A DNA stretch of 37,391 nucleotides, taken from Akkermansiaceae bacterium (GTDB lineage: Bacteria > Verrucomicrobiota > Verrucomicrobiia > Verrucomicrobiales > Akkermansiaceae). The stretch lies in NCBI GenBank assembly GCA_029253285.1, contig JAQWZU010000161.1:1-37391 (forward strand), given 5' to 3'. Position numbers and translations under genes: made by a program. This document shows positions 25,280 through 33,187 of the stretch, one piece after another. The stretch's first letter is position 1, and each line of letters begins with the position of its first letter. The notes beneath the pieces are model-generated. The model saw only the letters and a list, made by a program, of their open reading frames with translations, did not search any database and was not told the DNA's origin.

Positions 25280-26097
25280 TGAACGAGCAAGAAATCTTAG
25301 ATCGATTCGAAGAGCTTGAAGCTGGACGGATCCTCGGTGATCTCGATTCCAATGAGATCAAGGAATGGGAAAAGCTCTCCGCCGATCCTCGTTGTAAGTC
25401 CGATCTCTCCCTTGAATTAGCGGCCGCCGCGCTTGAGTCCGAATATCTCGGGAACGAGGAGACTGGCCTTTCAAAGGATCTCCTCGGAAAACTTCAGGAG
25501 GACATGGCAGGCTTTATTGTCGCGGAGGAGCCTAAAGAATCTGAAGGCAACGTCATCCGTCCGGCGAATTGGCAAACCATTCTGGCCGCTCCGAAAACCG
25601 GATGGGCTATCGCAGCGCTTTTTGCCCTTCTTCTCATCGCCCAATCATTCATCGATAAGGGGCCTCAGGAACCCAAAGGTTTGACAACGGCCAAGGTCGA
25701 AACGACCTCTGCCAAAGAGAGCCGTGACACCCTAATTTCCAAAGCCAGCGATTTAGTTAAATCAGACTTCGGAGGACTCGAAAACTATGGAGAAATGTCC
25801 GGAACAGTAGTCTGGAGTGACGAACTTCAGGAGGGATACATGAGCCTCACCAATCTTCCCGCCAACAATCCCGGCACTAATCAGTATCAACTTTGGATTG
25901 TCGATCCTACCCGCGATGAAAAACCAGTGGACGGCGGAGTCTTTGATATTCCGTCAGGCGATGGCACCACCATCATTCCGATTCGTAACCCGCTCGTGAT
26001 TACCAACCCCAAGGCATTTGTGATCACCTTGGAGCAGCCCGGTGGGGTTGTCGTTTCCAAGCAGGAAATTGTGGTCGCGCTAGCCAAAGCTTCTTAA
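25279..26097 (+). CDS. RskA-type membrane anti-sigma factor
   Basis: The 272-residue protein has a cytoplasmic N-terminal anti-sigma domain (residues 1-95, including LEAGRILGDLDSNEIKEWEKL, the usual 'YaLgaL' equivalent), one transmembrane helix at about 106-124, and a C-terminal RskA domain (PF10099-like, about 160-270). The C-terminal domain has MSGTVVWSDELQEGYM, LTNLP, NQYQLWIVDP, DGGVFDIP and FVITLEQPGGVV. The stop of the sigma gene and this ATG share one base, so coupled translation is expected. The known role of such proteins is to hold the partner sigma inactive until regulated proteolysis or a redox cue releases it. No extra cysteine pair is visible in the extracytoplasmic part. Confidence 0.9.
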   Translation: MNEQEILDRFEELEAGRILGDLDSNEIKEWEKLSADPRCKSDLSLELAAAALESEYLGNEETGLSKDLLGKLQEDMAGFIVAEEPKESEGNVIRPANWQTILAAPKTGWAIAALFALLLIAQSFIDKGPQEPKGLTTAKVETTSAKESRDTLISKASDLVKSDFGGLENYGEMSGTVVWSDELQEGYMSLTNLPANNPGTNQYQLWIVDPTRDEKPVDGGVFDIPSGDGTTIIPIRNPLVITNPKAFVITLEQPGGVVVSKQEIVVALAKAS

Positions 26098-26199
26098 GCC
26101 CGGCTACGAAAGAAGTTCACCCGGAATTCAGTCTTTTTACGGCCATTTTTGGATAATTTGGCTCAATCCACGGGGGGTCACAAAAAGATTAAGTTTTTT

Positions 26200-26227
26200 G
26201 AATCCAGATCTTGAGGGGAGGCGAAGA
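26200..26227 (+). promoter_or_regulatory. ECF-type promoter candidate upstream of winged-helix gene
   Basis: GAATCC (26200-26205), 16 bases, then CGAAGA (26222-26227) is a second copy of the element found before the fasciclin gene. The outer 11-mers TTTTGAATCCA and GGCGAAGACAC are identical to that copy, and the 13-bp gap between them is the same length but different in sequence. It lies 30 bases upstream of the ATG at 26258 and downstream of the RskA-like gene. Confidence 0.55.
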
Positions 26228-26257
26228 CACCCATAGAGCCTAGCCGCTCCCAAATTC

Positions 26258-26578
26258 ATGAACCCGTTTACCGCTACCAATTTTCGCCTTCCGGGAATCC
26301 GCAGCTTCATCACCCGATGCTCGATGTTTCAACAAGTAGAGTCACGAAAAAGGCACTCCTCCTCAGAACTTGTGGCCTATGCCAATGAGGCAGTCCGAAC
26401 TGGACATTTTCGCAACGGAGATCGGTTTCCCACACCGGACGAAATCTCGAAACTGACCGGCGCCTCGGTCGTAGAAAGCCTCGATGCTGTCACAATCCTC
26501 ATCAAAGAAGGAGCCATTAGACAACTTCCCTCCGGACAACTCTCCATTCTCAGGCAGCCGGGCAGAGTATGCCTCTAG
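26258..26578 (+). CDS. Small GntR-type winged-helix protein without effector domain
   Basis: The 106-residue protein has a GntR-like winged helix at about 36-100: LVAYANEAVRTGHFRNGDRF, PTPDEISKLTGASVVESLDA, ILIKEGAIRQLPSGQLSI. This matches the 'l.pGdrlPs..elA..lgVs..tv..Al..L..eG.i....G.G' pattern. There is no ligand-binding domain, so it may work as a minimal DNA-binding protein or need a partner. The first 22 residues are not part of the fold, and ATG 26324 is an alternative start. A promoter candidate shared with the fasciclin gene precedes it, which suggests it belongs to the SigK-like regulon. Confidence 0.72.
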   Translation: MNPFTATNFRLPGIRSFITRCSMFQQVESRKRHSSSELVAYANEAVRTGHFRNGDRFPTPDEISKLTGASVVESLDAVTILIKEGAIRQLPSGQLSILRQPGRVCL

Positions 26579-26608
26579 TCCGAGCCCTTCGACGACCTAT
26601 CAATAGGG

Positions 26609-26662
26609 AACCAAGCTCTTACTTCTCACGAGACGTCCGCGCTTGGTTTCTCTCATGAGAGA
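26609..26662. terminator. Inverted repeats between convergent genes
   Basis: AACCAAGC (26609-26616) and GCTTGGTT (26641-26648) form a perfect 8-bp stem with a 24-base loop. They are followed at once by the perfect 14-bp palindrome TCTCTCATGAGAGA (26649-26662). Both lie in the 105-bp gap between the ends of the winged-helix gene and a sulfatase, where a bidirectional terminator would be expected. There is no T-run. Confidence 0.4.
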
Positions 26663-26683
26663 GGCCAACTCAAAGCGCTCCTT

Positions 26684-28228
26684 CTACTTCTTCTTCACGG
26701 CTTTCGGCTTCTTCTGGCGCTTCGGTCTCAGCGGGTCAACCTCGGGAACTTTGAATTCCTTCCGCAAACGAGCGAGTTCGGTCTCCATTTCCTTCTGAAC
26801 GGCCGCGTAGTTCGGATCACCGTGGACACTTTTCATCTCGTTGGGATCCTTTTTCAAATCAAAGAGCTCCCACTCCTCCTTTTGGTAAAAGTGAATCAAC
26901 TTGTGGTGTCCGTTGGTCACCCCGTAATGGCGCGCGACGCTGTGTGCTCCGGGAAACTCGTAGTAGTGATAGTAGAATGACTTTCGCCAATCCTCGGCAG
27001 CCTCGCCCTTTAACAATGGCACAATGCTACGCCCTTGCATGTCGGAGGGGACCTTCACTCCGGCAACATCGAGGAAGGTCTCGGCGAAATCGAGATTCGA
27101 AACGATGTCCTCATTACGGGAACCCGCTTTGACTGTTCCCGGCCAGCGCACAAGGAGAGGTGTTCTCAAAGACTCCTCATACATCCAGCGCTTGTCATAC
27201 CAACCGTGCTCTCCGAGATACCAACCCTGGTCAGAGGAATAGATCACAATGGTATTCTTCGCGAGGCCGCTTTCATCGAGATAGTCCAGGATTCTTCCAA
27301 TGCCATCATCCACTGACTTCACACAACGAAGATAATCCTTCACGTAGCGTTGGTATTTCCACTGAATGATTTCCTTCTCACTCATCGTGGCTTTTGCTTT
27401 TTCAAAGGCCTCGTTCTTTGGACCATAAGCGGCATTCCATTTCTCCAATTGCTCGGGATTGAGTCCGCGCGGCTTGTTCAACTTAAGATCATTCGCGCTG
27501 AGGTGCCGCTTGATTTCCATCGTCTGCTCGCTCGCGGCCGAAGTCCGACCCTTGTAATCGTCATAAAGAGTGTCCGGCTCCGGGATCGTTTTGTCATCGA
27601 GCCAGGTCAAATAATCCGGCCCCGGCTGCCAATTGCGGTGCGGGGCCTTGTGCTGGCACATCACCATGAAGGGTTTCGAGTCATCCCGCTTTTCCTTGAG
27701 CCAATCCAAAGTCAGGTCCGTGATAATGTCGGAGGTATACCCCGTGACCTTGGTGGGGACTTCCTTGCCATCTTTCCCCATTACCCGCATCGCCGGATTG
27801 TAGTAGGCCCCCTGCCCCGGAAGAATTTGGAAATGATCGAAGCCCTGTGGGGTGGTCTTCAGATGCCACTTCCCAAGAACCGCTGTCTGATACCCGACCT
27901 TCTGCAGAAGCTTCGGAAAGGTTTGTTGGTCTCCGTTAAAGGAGTTTCCATTCGTCATGAAACCATTCAGGTGGCTATATTTCCCAGTCAAAATCACCGC
28001 CCGGCTGGGACCGCAGATCGCATTGGTGACGTAACAACGGTTGAAAAGCATCCCCTCCTTCGCAAGACGATCCATATTCGGAGTCGTCATTCGCGACGGA
28101 TCGTAGGCGCTGAGGGCCTGCTCGCAGTGATCGTCGGTGAAAATGAACACGATATTCGGGCGATCGGCCGCCAGCGAAGAAATCGTGGCAGAGGTAAAAC
28201 AAAGGAGTGAGAGAAGGCGTGATTTCAT
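26684..28228 (-). CDS. Secreted type I sulfatase (CGPSR)
   Basis: The 514-residue protein is read from ATG 28226-28228, giving signal peptide [20 protein letters not shown]. An in-frame ATG 33 bp upstream would add a non-typical extension. The mature part has [12 protein letters not shown] (metal site), formylglycine motif C-G-P-S-R at residues 72-76, [56 protein letters not shown] and a C-terminal domain ending in a Lys-rich tail. The GWYLGEHG and APHRNWQP segments are typical of the S1 sulfatases of marine verrucomicrobia and planctomycetes that act on sulfated glycans. It stands alone, convergent with the winged-helix gene, 162 bp from the channel gene that ends upstream of it. Confidence 0.92.
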   Translation of the reverse strand: MKSRLLSLLCFTSATISSLAADRPNIVFIFTDDHCEQALSAYDPSRMTTPNMDRLAKEGMLFNRCYVTNAICGPSRAVILTGKYSHLNGFMTNGNSFNGDQQTFPKLLQKVGYQTAVLGKWHLKTTPQGFDHFQILPGQGAYYNPAMRVMGKDGKEVPTKVTGYTSDIITDLTLDWLKEKRDDSKPFMVMCQHKAPHRNWQPGPDYLTWLDDKTIPEPDTLYDDYKGRTSAASEQTMEIKRHLSANDLKLNKPRGLNPEQLEKWNAAYGPKNEAFEKAKATMSEKEIIQWKYQRYVKDYLRCVKSVDDGIGRILDYLDESGLAKNTIVIYSSDQGWYLGEHGWYDKRWMYEESLRTPLLVRWPGTVKAGSRNEDIVSNLDFAETFLDVAGVKVPSDMQGRSIVPLLKGEAAEDWRKSFYYHYYEFPGAHSVARHYGVTNGHHKLIHFYQKEEWELFDLKKDPNEMKSVHGDPNYAAVQKEMETELARLRKEFKVPEVDPLRPKRQKKPKAVKKK

Positions 28229-28390
28229 GAGGTATATGGGACTGAGAAGATACCCCACCACGCAAGCCCTCCTTTCAAGACCTTATTACTGATCACTTAA
28301 GGGATTTGCCTGATCTCTCGAGCCAGCACTCATCCGGGAAAGAATCCCCTCTACCAAAGCCCCCAATCCCGCGAAAACCCCGGAGACCAA

Positions 28391-29650
28391 TCAATGCCTC
28401 TCCAACTCACAGAGGTTTTTCAAATCAGCACCCGTCGGCGACTGGAAAATATTCAGTCCGAACTCCGGCAGCACAGCCAAAAGGTGATCAAAAATATCAC
28501 TCTGAATTCCTTCGTATTCAATCCACCGGTTGTCATTGGTGAATATGTAAATCTCAATCGGCAACCCTTTCTCTGTCGGTTGCAATTGCCGCACCAGAAG
28601 AGTTTGGTCCTTGGAAATCTTTGGATGGCTTTTGAGATACTCGGCAATGTAGGCGCGGAACGTTCCCAGGTTGGTCAGAGCCCTTGCATTCACCGGCTCC
28701 ACGCTTTCCTCGCCTGGAAACTGCCCGTTCCATTCATCCAGCTCTTTCACCTTGCGATCGAGATAGTCACGCAACAGCCGAATCTTACGAAATCGTTCAA
28801 TGGAGTTTTCGTCGAGCAAGCCTACCGAGTTCATGTCGAGCAGAAGGTTTCTCTTGATTCGCCGCACTCCCGATTTACTCATCCCCCGCCAATTGCGGAA
28901 GCTGTCGCTAATTAAGGCATGAGTCGGAATAGTGGTAATGGTTTTGTCAAAGTTCTGTACTTTGACCGTCGTCAATGCGACATCGATCACATCGCCGTCT
29001 GCTCCGAATTTCGGCATCTCAATCCAGTCCCCCCTCGCGACCATTCGATTCGCGGAGAGCTGCACGCCTGCGACAAGTCCAAGAATAGCGTCCTTAAAAA
29101 TCAACATCAACACTGCCGTCAAAGCGCCAAGCCCGCTGAAGATCAGCACCGGTGATTTCCCAATCACCGAGGCCACCACAAAGATCGCCGCCGCAACAAA
29201 AATCAAAACCTTGATGACCTGAAGAAAACCCTTGATGGGGATTTCCCGAGATACCGGAAAACGTCGATAGATACGCTCGCACACATTGAGAACGGAACTC
29301 AAAGCGAGAAACGCCACCACAATGATATAGATCTCAGCGAGAATTCTGACGACTTCGGACGCCGCAGGATTACGAAGCGCAACCTGCCCTCCGGACCATA
29401 TCAACATTCCCGGAACCAACTGAGCGATCCACTGGAAAACACGACTTTTAACCAGTTCGTCGTCCCAGGTATTATCACTTCGCTTAACCAGCGCCCGAAG
29501 CAAACGCACCACCAGTCGCCAGGCGATGAAATAGATCCCGATCGCAGCAAGCACCACTCCCAACAGAATCAAGACATCCGCCAACACCGAGACCCAATTG
29601 GCGCCACTCCCCGCGCCGCGGCCTATCCACCCTTCAACTGTTTGATGCAA
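28391..29650 (-). CDS. ybdG: YbdG-like mechanosensitive ion channel (MscS superfamily)
   Basis: The product of 419 residues (E. coli YbdG, also called MscM, is 415) has several transmembrane helices at about 15-190, then the MscS pore and beta domain: GLGALTAVLMLIFKDAILGL, VAGVQLSANRMVARGDWIEM, TTVKVQNFDKTITTIPTHAL and SFRNWRGMSKSGVRRIKR. The C-terminal domain ends with IFDHLLAVLPEFGLNIFQSPTG. It resembles E. coli YbdG closely across the whole length as I recall that sequence. The frame is open as far as 29914, but the extra part overlaps the divergent DUF1552 start. TTG 29648-29650, nine bases after GGGAGG, fits a start; GTG 29659 is an alternative. Its role is protection from osmotic downshock. 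Confidence 0.88.
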   Translation of the reverse strand: MHQTVEGWIGRGAGSGANWVSVLADVLILLGVVLAAIGIYFIAWRLVVRLLRALVKRSDNTWDDELVKSRVFQWIAQLVPGMLIWSGGQVALRNPAASEVVRILAEIYIIVVAFLALSSVLNVCERIYRRFPVSREIPIKGFLQVIKVLIFVAAAIFVVASVIGKSPVLIFSGLGALTAVLMLIFKDAILGLVAGVQLSANRMVARGDWIEMPKFGADGDVIDVALTTVKVQNFDKTITTIPTHALISDSFRNWRGMSKSGVRRIKRNLLLDMNSVGLLDENSIERFRKIRLLRDYLDRKVKELDEWNGQFPGEESVEPVNARALTNLGTFRAYIAEYLKSHPKISKDQTLLVRQLQPTEKGLPIEIYIFTNDNRWIEYEGIQSDIFDHLLAVLPEFGLNIFQSPTGADLKNLCELERH

Positions 29651-29780
29651 TCCGTTCACCCTCCCTAGTTGCCAGATAAGGACCTTCGAAGCAAGCCGCG
29701 TTGATCCATAGTCGCTAACAAGGCACAAAAAATCGCCTCGCCGGATGGACTTCCTCGGTTGTATCATCCCCGAAATCCCC

Positions 29781-31031
29781 ATGGAAACCTCTTTCACCCG
29801 AAGAAACTTCCTCCGCGCCGGAGGAATTGCCATCGCCCTCCCCTCTCTGGAGTCATTCGCGCAACCCGCGAAAGCCTCCAAGAAACCGGTAAAGCGCATG
29901 ATCTGCCTTTCCAATAACTACGGCGTTTACCAGAAGGCCTTTTTCCCCACCCAAGGCGGTCGCAATTACGAGATGTCGCACACTCTCAAGCCGCTCGAAA
30001 AACATCGCGAGGATTTCACCGTCTTTTCCAATCTCGATCACGGCCTCACCGGCGGACATGCCTGCGTCCCGACTTTCCTCAACGGTATCCGCCCCGACAT
30101 GTCATCCAGCTTCCGCGAAGGCAACATCAGCATGGACCAAAAGGCCGCCGAGTTTGTCGGAGCGGCCACGCGTTATTCCTCCATGACGCTCAAGGTGAAG
30201 GAGAACAACCAAACGAGTTTCACCCGCACCGGCGTGCAGGTTCCTTCCATCGATGTCACCGCGATGTATCGCAAGCTCTTCCTCGAAGACTCAGCCGAAG
30301 CCAAGAAACAAGAAGAGCTGCGCCTGCAACGACACGGCAGCATTCTCGACACCGTTCTCGGAAGAGCCAAGGACGTCAAGAAGGAGCTCAGCAAGCAGGA
30401 TCAGGATAAGTTCACCGAGTATCTCGACTCCGTACGCAGCCTCGAAAAGAAAATCGACCTGCAGCGACCGTGGCTTGATCAGCCGAAGCCAACGACCGAA
30501 ATGGAGGAACCCCGGCCGGCCCGACAGACCGCCGACGAGATGAAAATCATGATGGAGCTGATGGCACTCGCCATCGAAACCGACTCCACCCGTATCATGA
30601 CTCTTGCCAGTGGATTCGCGAATGGCGATTTCGGCTTGAATGGCGGCTACCATGGATTTTCCCATCACGGCGAACTTGCCGAGAAAACAGATGCCCTCAA
30701 ATTAATCGAGGGAAATCAGATCGCGCAGATGGCTTACCTCATCGACCTGCTCAAAGGAAAAGAAGACACTCTCAACGGCGGCACGCTTTTCGATCACACC
30801 ATGATCCTCTACGGATGCGGCATGGCGACGGGAACGCATTCCTGCAAAAATATGCCCCTTGTCCTCGCCGGTGGCGGGTTCAAGCTGGGCGAGCACGTCG
30901 TTCTTCCCGAAGGAAAATTCGAACGCGTGAAAGCCTGCAATCTCCTCCTCTCCATGCTGCAAAATTTCGGGCTGAAAGTTGATCAATTCGGAACAAGCAC
31001 GGGAACCCTGACGGGACTCGAGTGGGCGTGA
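29781..31031 (+). CDS. DUF1552 family exported protein (module C)
   Basis: The 416-residue protein is read from ATG 29781, which places the twin-arginine signal at the N-terminus (METSFTRRNFLRAGGIAIALP, RR at 7-8). Family landmarks are KRMICLSNNYGVYQKAFFP, GGRNYEMSHTLKPLEKHRED, FTVFSNLDHGLTGGHA, the DKFTEYLDSVRSLEKKIDL linker, ETDSTRIMTL, GYHGFSHHGEL and TLFDHTMILYGCGMATG. It resembles the module B copy more than module A. The stop overlaps the next ATG by one base (TGATG), so it leads an operon with the propeller/NIPSNAP protein, the diheme DUF1592 protein and an esterase. It is divergent from the channel gene, with 130 bp between the starts for both promoters. Confidence 0.9.
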   Translation: METSFTRRNFLRAGGIAIALPSLESFAQPAKASKKPVKRMICLSNNYGVYQKAFFPTQGGRNYEMSHTLKPLEKHREDFTVFSNLDHGLTGGHACVPTFLNGIRPDMSSSFREGNISMDQKAAEFVGAATRYSSMTLKVKENNQTSFTRTGVQVPSIDVTAMYRKLFLEDSAEAKKQEELRLQRHGSILDTVLGRAKDVKKELSKQDQDKFTEYLDSVRSLEKKIDLQRPWLDQPKPTTEMEEPRPARQTADEMKIMMELMALAIETDSTRIMTLASGFANGDFGLNGGYHGFSHHGELAEKTDALKLIEGNQIAQMAYLIDLLKGKEDTLNGGTLFDHTMILYGCGMATGTHSCKNMPLVLAGGGFKLGEHVVLPEGKFERVKACNLLLSMLQNFGLKVDQFGTSTGTLTGLEWA

Positions 31032-33187
31032 TGAGGAAAACCTTTCATGCCATTTTCCTGATCGCAGCCGGGCTAGTTCAAGCCAAGGGCCAAGAGCGCT
31101 GGGTGCAAAGTTACGACGCAGGATACACCGATGCCAATGGCGCTTGGGCGGGCGGATCCGAGATGATGCACCTCGCCTCGCACAAGGGAAAGCTCTACGC
31201 CTCCAATGGCTACTGGGTGGATTCCCATTGGGTAATTCCACCCGAGGGCCAACGCCAGTCCGCGCAAGTCTTACGCCTCGATTCAAGTGATGCGCAATGG
31301 CAGGTCGACCTCAAGATGGGAAAGTCCAACGACGACCTCGGCGTGGAATACATGAAGGGCAACATTCTCAAGTCAGTCACCTTCACACGTGACGCCAAGG
31401 GCCAGCCGCTCGCCAAACCGGAATCCCTTCTGGTGATGGCTGCGGGTGCGAATTTCGAACGCGGCGGCGCGGTCTCGGCATGGGTCCGCGATGACTCTAC
31501 GGACAAATGGACGCACACCTTGGTCCGCCATGGCTCGAGTGCCGGCGGAGTTCGCTGGGTGCCGCGCGATATGGAGGTCTATCGCGACAAAGTCACCGGA
31601 GTGGAACGCATCTTCATGTCGCTCGGAAATCCCGGCATCATCTCGGGTGTCTATGACCCCGCCGCTCCCGGCCGCATTCGCTGGGATCGCAATCTGGAGT
31701 ATCCCTTCCTCACCGACGGAAGTTTTCGCACCCGCCCTCTCGGCATCACGAAAGCCAACGGCTCTTTGTTTTTTTCCGAGGGCGATTCGATCTATCAACG
31801 CATCGATGGTGCAAGACCTAGCTACCGCGAGATCTTCGAACTCTTCGAAGACACCGATACCGACGTCGGCGGCATTCGGGGGCTGACTCGCGTCGACAAT
31901 CCGAATGGTAAAGGTGACTCGCTTCTCTTCATCTGGGCTCCCGGCGAGCGATCAGCCAGCGCGGTCAAGCGACTCGATCCCGACGGCAAAGGCGGCTACA
32001 CCTTGCACGATGAAGCCCGCATCATTGATCTGATGAAGGACTACCTCGATGTCGAAGTCACCTACACACTCGGCGCACACAACATGGTTTACCCCTTCAC
32101 TGATCCAGCCACTGGAGAGACCGTTCACATCATCGGCTTTCAGGGGAACATTCGCGGGTCCAAAAATCATCTCCGCTGGAAAGGGAGCGCGCTTTATGCC
32201 GGCGCGCTCTATGCCGTGAGAAAAGCCGATCAGAGCTATCAGGTTCTCGAAGTCAACAACCGCTACAAACCCGGCAAACAACTCCTTATTTCTCCCCGCA
32301 CTTTTTGCGAGTCACCATTCGGCGACAAGGACATCTATATCGCAGGCCATGATTCCAGCTTCAAAAACTCCGACAACATGGCCTGGGTTTTCCGCGCACC
32401 CGAAATGGTGGTCCTCGGATCAACGAAAGCCCTCGATGCTCTCCCGCCCAAACCAAAACCAAAGCCCCCGCAACGCTTACTGGATGGACCAATTTACGAG
32501 CTCCGCATCTACGCCGCCAATGAAGATCGGCTCCATCATTTGGAAAAACGCTTCCGCGAGCACACCGATCGTATTTTCAAGAAACGCGGCCTCAAATCCA
32601 TCGGATACTGGGTTCCCACCGAGGGCCCGGCCAAAAAACGTCGTCGTCTGATCTACATTCTCAAGCACCCTTCGCGCTATACGGCTTATCAAAACTGGAT
32701 TCACTTCAACAACGATGGTGAATGGGACAGAGTTCTCGACGAACCACAGTTTCAGGGACTTCTTTCCGAAAAGCCGACGAGCATCTTCATGAACGAAACG
32801 GATTACTCCTCTCAAGTCCGCAATGCCATCGACCAAAAAGGAGGTGTGTTCGAACTTCGAACTTACGTAACCAACCCGGGCAAGCTCGACGCGCTCAACG
32901 AACGGTTTAAAAACCATACCGCCAAGCTCTTCGCCAAGCATGGCATGAAGAATTTCGGCTACTGGACACCCTTCGACATCCCCGACTCTGCAAACACACT
33001 GATCTATCTCATTCATCACGCCGACCGGAAGCAAGCCGACGCCAATTGGAAGGCCTTTGCCTCCGATCCCACTTGGCAAAAAGCCCGTAAGGAATCCGAG
33101 CGTGATGGCAAAATTCTCGCCCACGCACCCGAGCGCATCTTCCTGCGAGCCCTCGATTTTTCTCCCACTAACCAAGTGAAAAAATGA
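31031..33187 (+). CDS. Secreted beta-propeller protein with two C-terminal NIPSNAP domains
   Basis: The 718-residue protein starts at ATG 31031, coupled to the DUF1552 stop (an in-frame ATG nine bases earlier is also possible). It has a signal peptide (MRKTFHAIFLIAAGLVQAKG). Residues about 25-470 have a propeller-like series of strands (LASHKGKLYASNGYW, VRWVPRDMEVYRD, RIFMSLGNPGIISGVYD, PLGITKANGSLFFSEG). After a Pro/Lys-rich linker (LPPKPKPKPPQ) come two ferredoxin-like NIPSNAP domains (PF07978), at about 486-590 (IYELRIYAANEDRLHHLEKRF) and about 606-710 (VFELRTYVTNPGKLDALNERF). NIPSNAP proteins have varied and poorly known roles. A link to the redox module is inferred from tight coupling on both sides (1-bp and 4-bp overlaps). 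Confidence 0.82.
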   Translation: MRKTFHAIFLIAAGLVQAKGQERWVQSYDAGYTDANGAWAGGSEMMHLASHKGKLYASNGYWVDSHWVIPPEGQRQSAQVLRLDSSDAQWQVDLKMGKSNDDLGVEYMKGNILKSVTFTRDAKGQPLAKPESLLVMAAGANFERGGAVSAWVRDDSTDKWTHTLVRHGSSAGGVRWVPRDMEVYRDKVTGVERIFMSLGNPGIISGVYDPAAPGRIRWDRNLEYPFLTDGSFRTRPLGITKANGSLFFSEGDSIYQRIDGARPSYREIFELFEDTDTDVGGIRGLTRVDNPNGKGDSLLFIWAPGERSASAVKRLDPDGKGGYTLHDEARIIDLMKDYLDVEVTYTLGAHNMVYPFTDPATGETVHIIGFQGNIRGSKNHLRWKGSALYAGALYAVRKADQSYQVLEVNNRYKPGKQLLISPRTFCESPFGDKDIYIAGHDSSFKNSDNMAWVFRAPEMVVLGSTKALDALPPKPKPKPPQRLLDGPIYELRIYAANEDRLHHLEKRFREHTDRIFKKRGLKSIGYWVPTEGPAKKRRRLIYILKHPSRYTAYQNWIHFNNDGEWDRVLDEPQFQGLLSEKPTSIFMNETDYSSQVRNAIDQKGGVFELRTYVTNPGKLDALNERFKNHTAKLFAKHGMKNFGYWTPFDIPDSANTLIYLIHHADRKQADANWKAFASDPTWQKARKESERDGKILAHAPERIFLRALDFSPTNQVKK

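Noticed and set aside
27350-28210. 286-codon plus-strand open frame opposite the CGPSR sulfatase
   Set aside because: It is a shadow of the sulfatase codons, basic and without domain character.
29651-29914. N-terminal extension of the YbdG-like channel to an ATG at 29914
   Set aside because: It would overlap the divergent DUF1552 start and twin-arginine signal region. YbdG homologues start near the shorter version.
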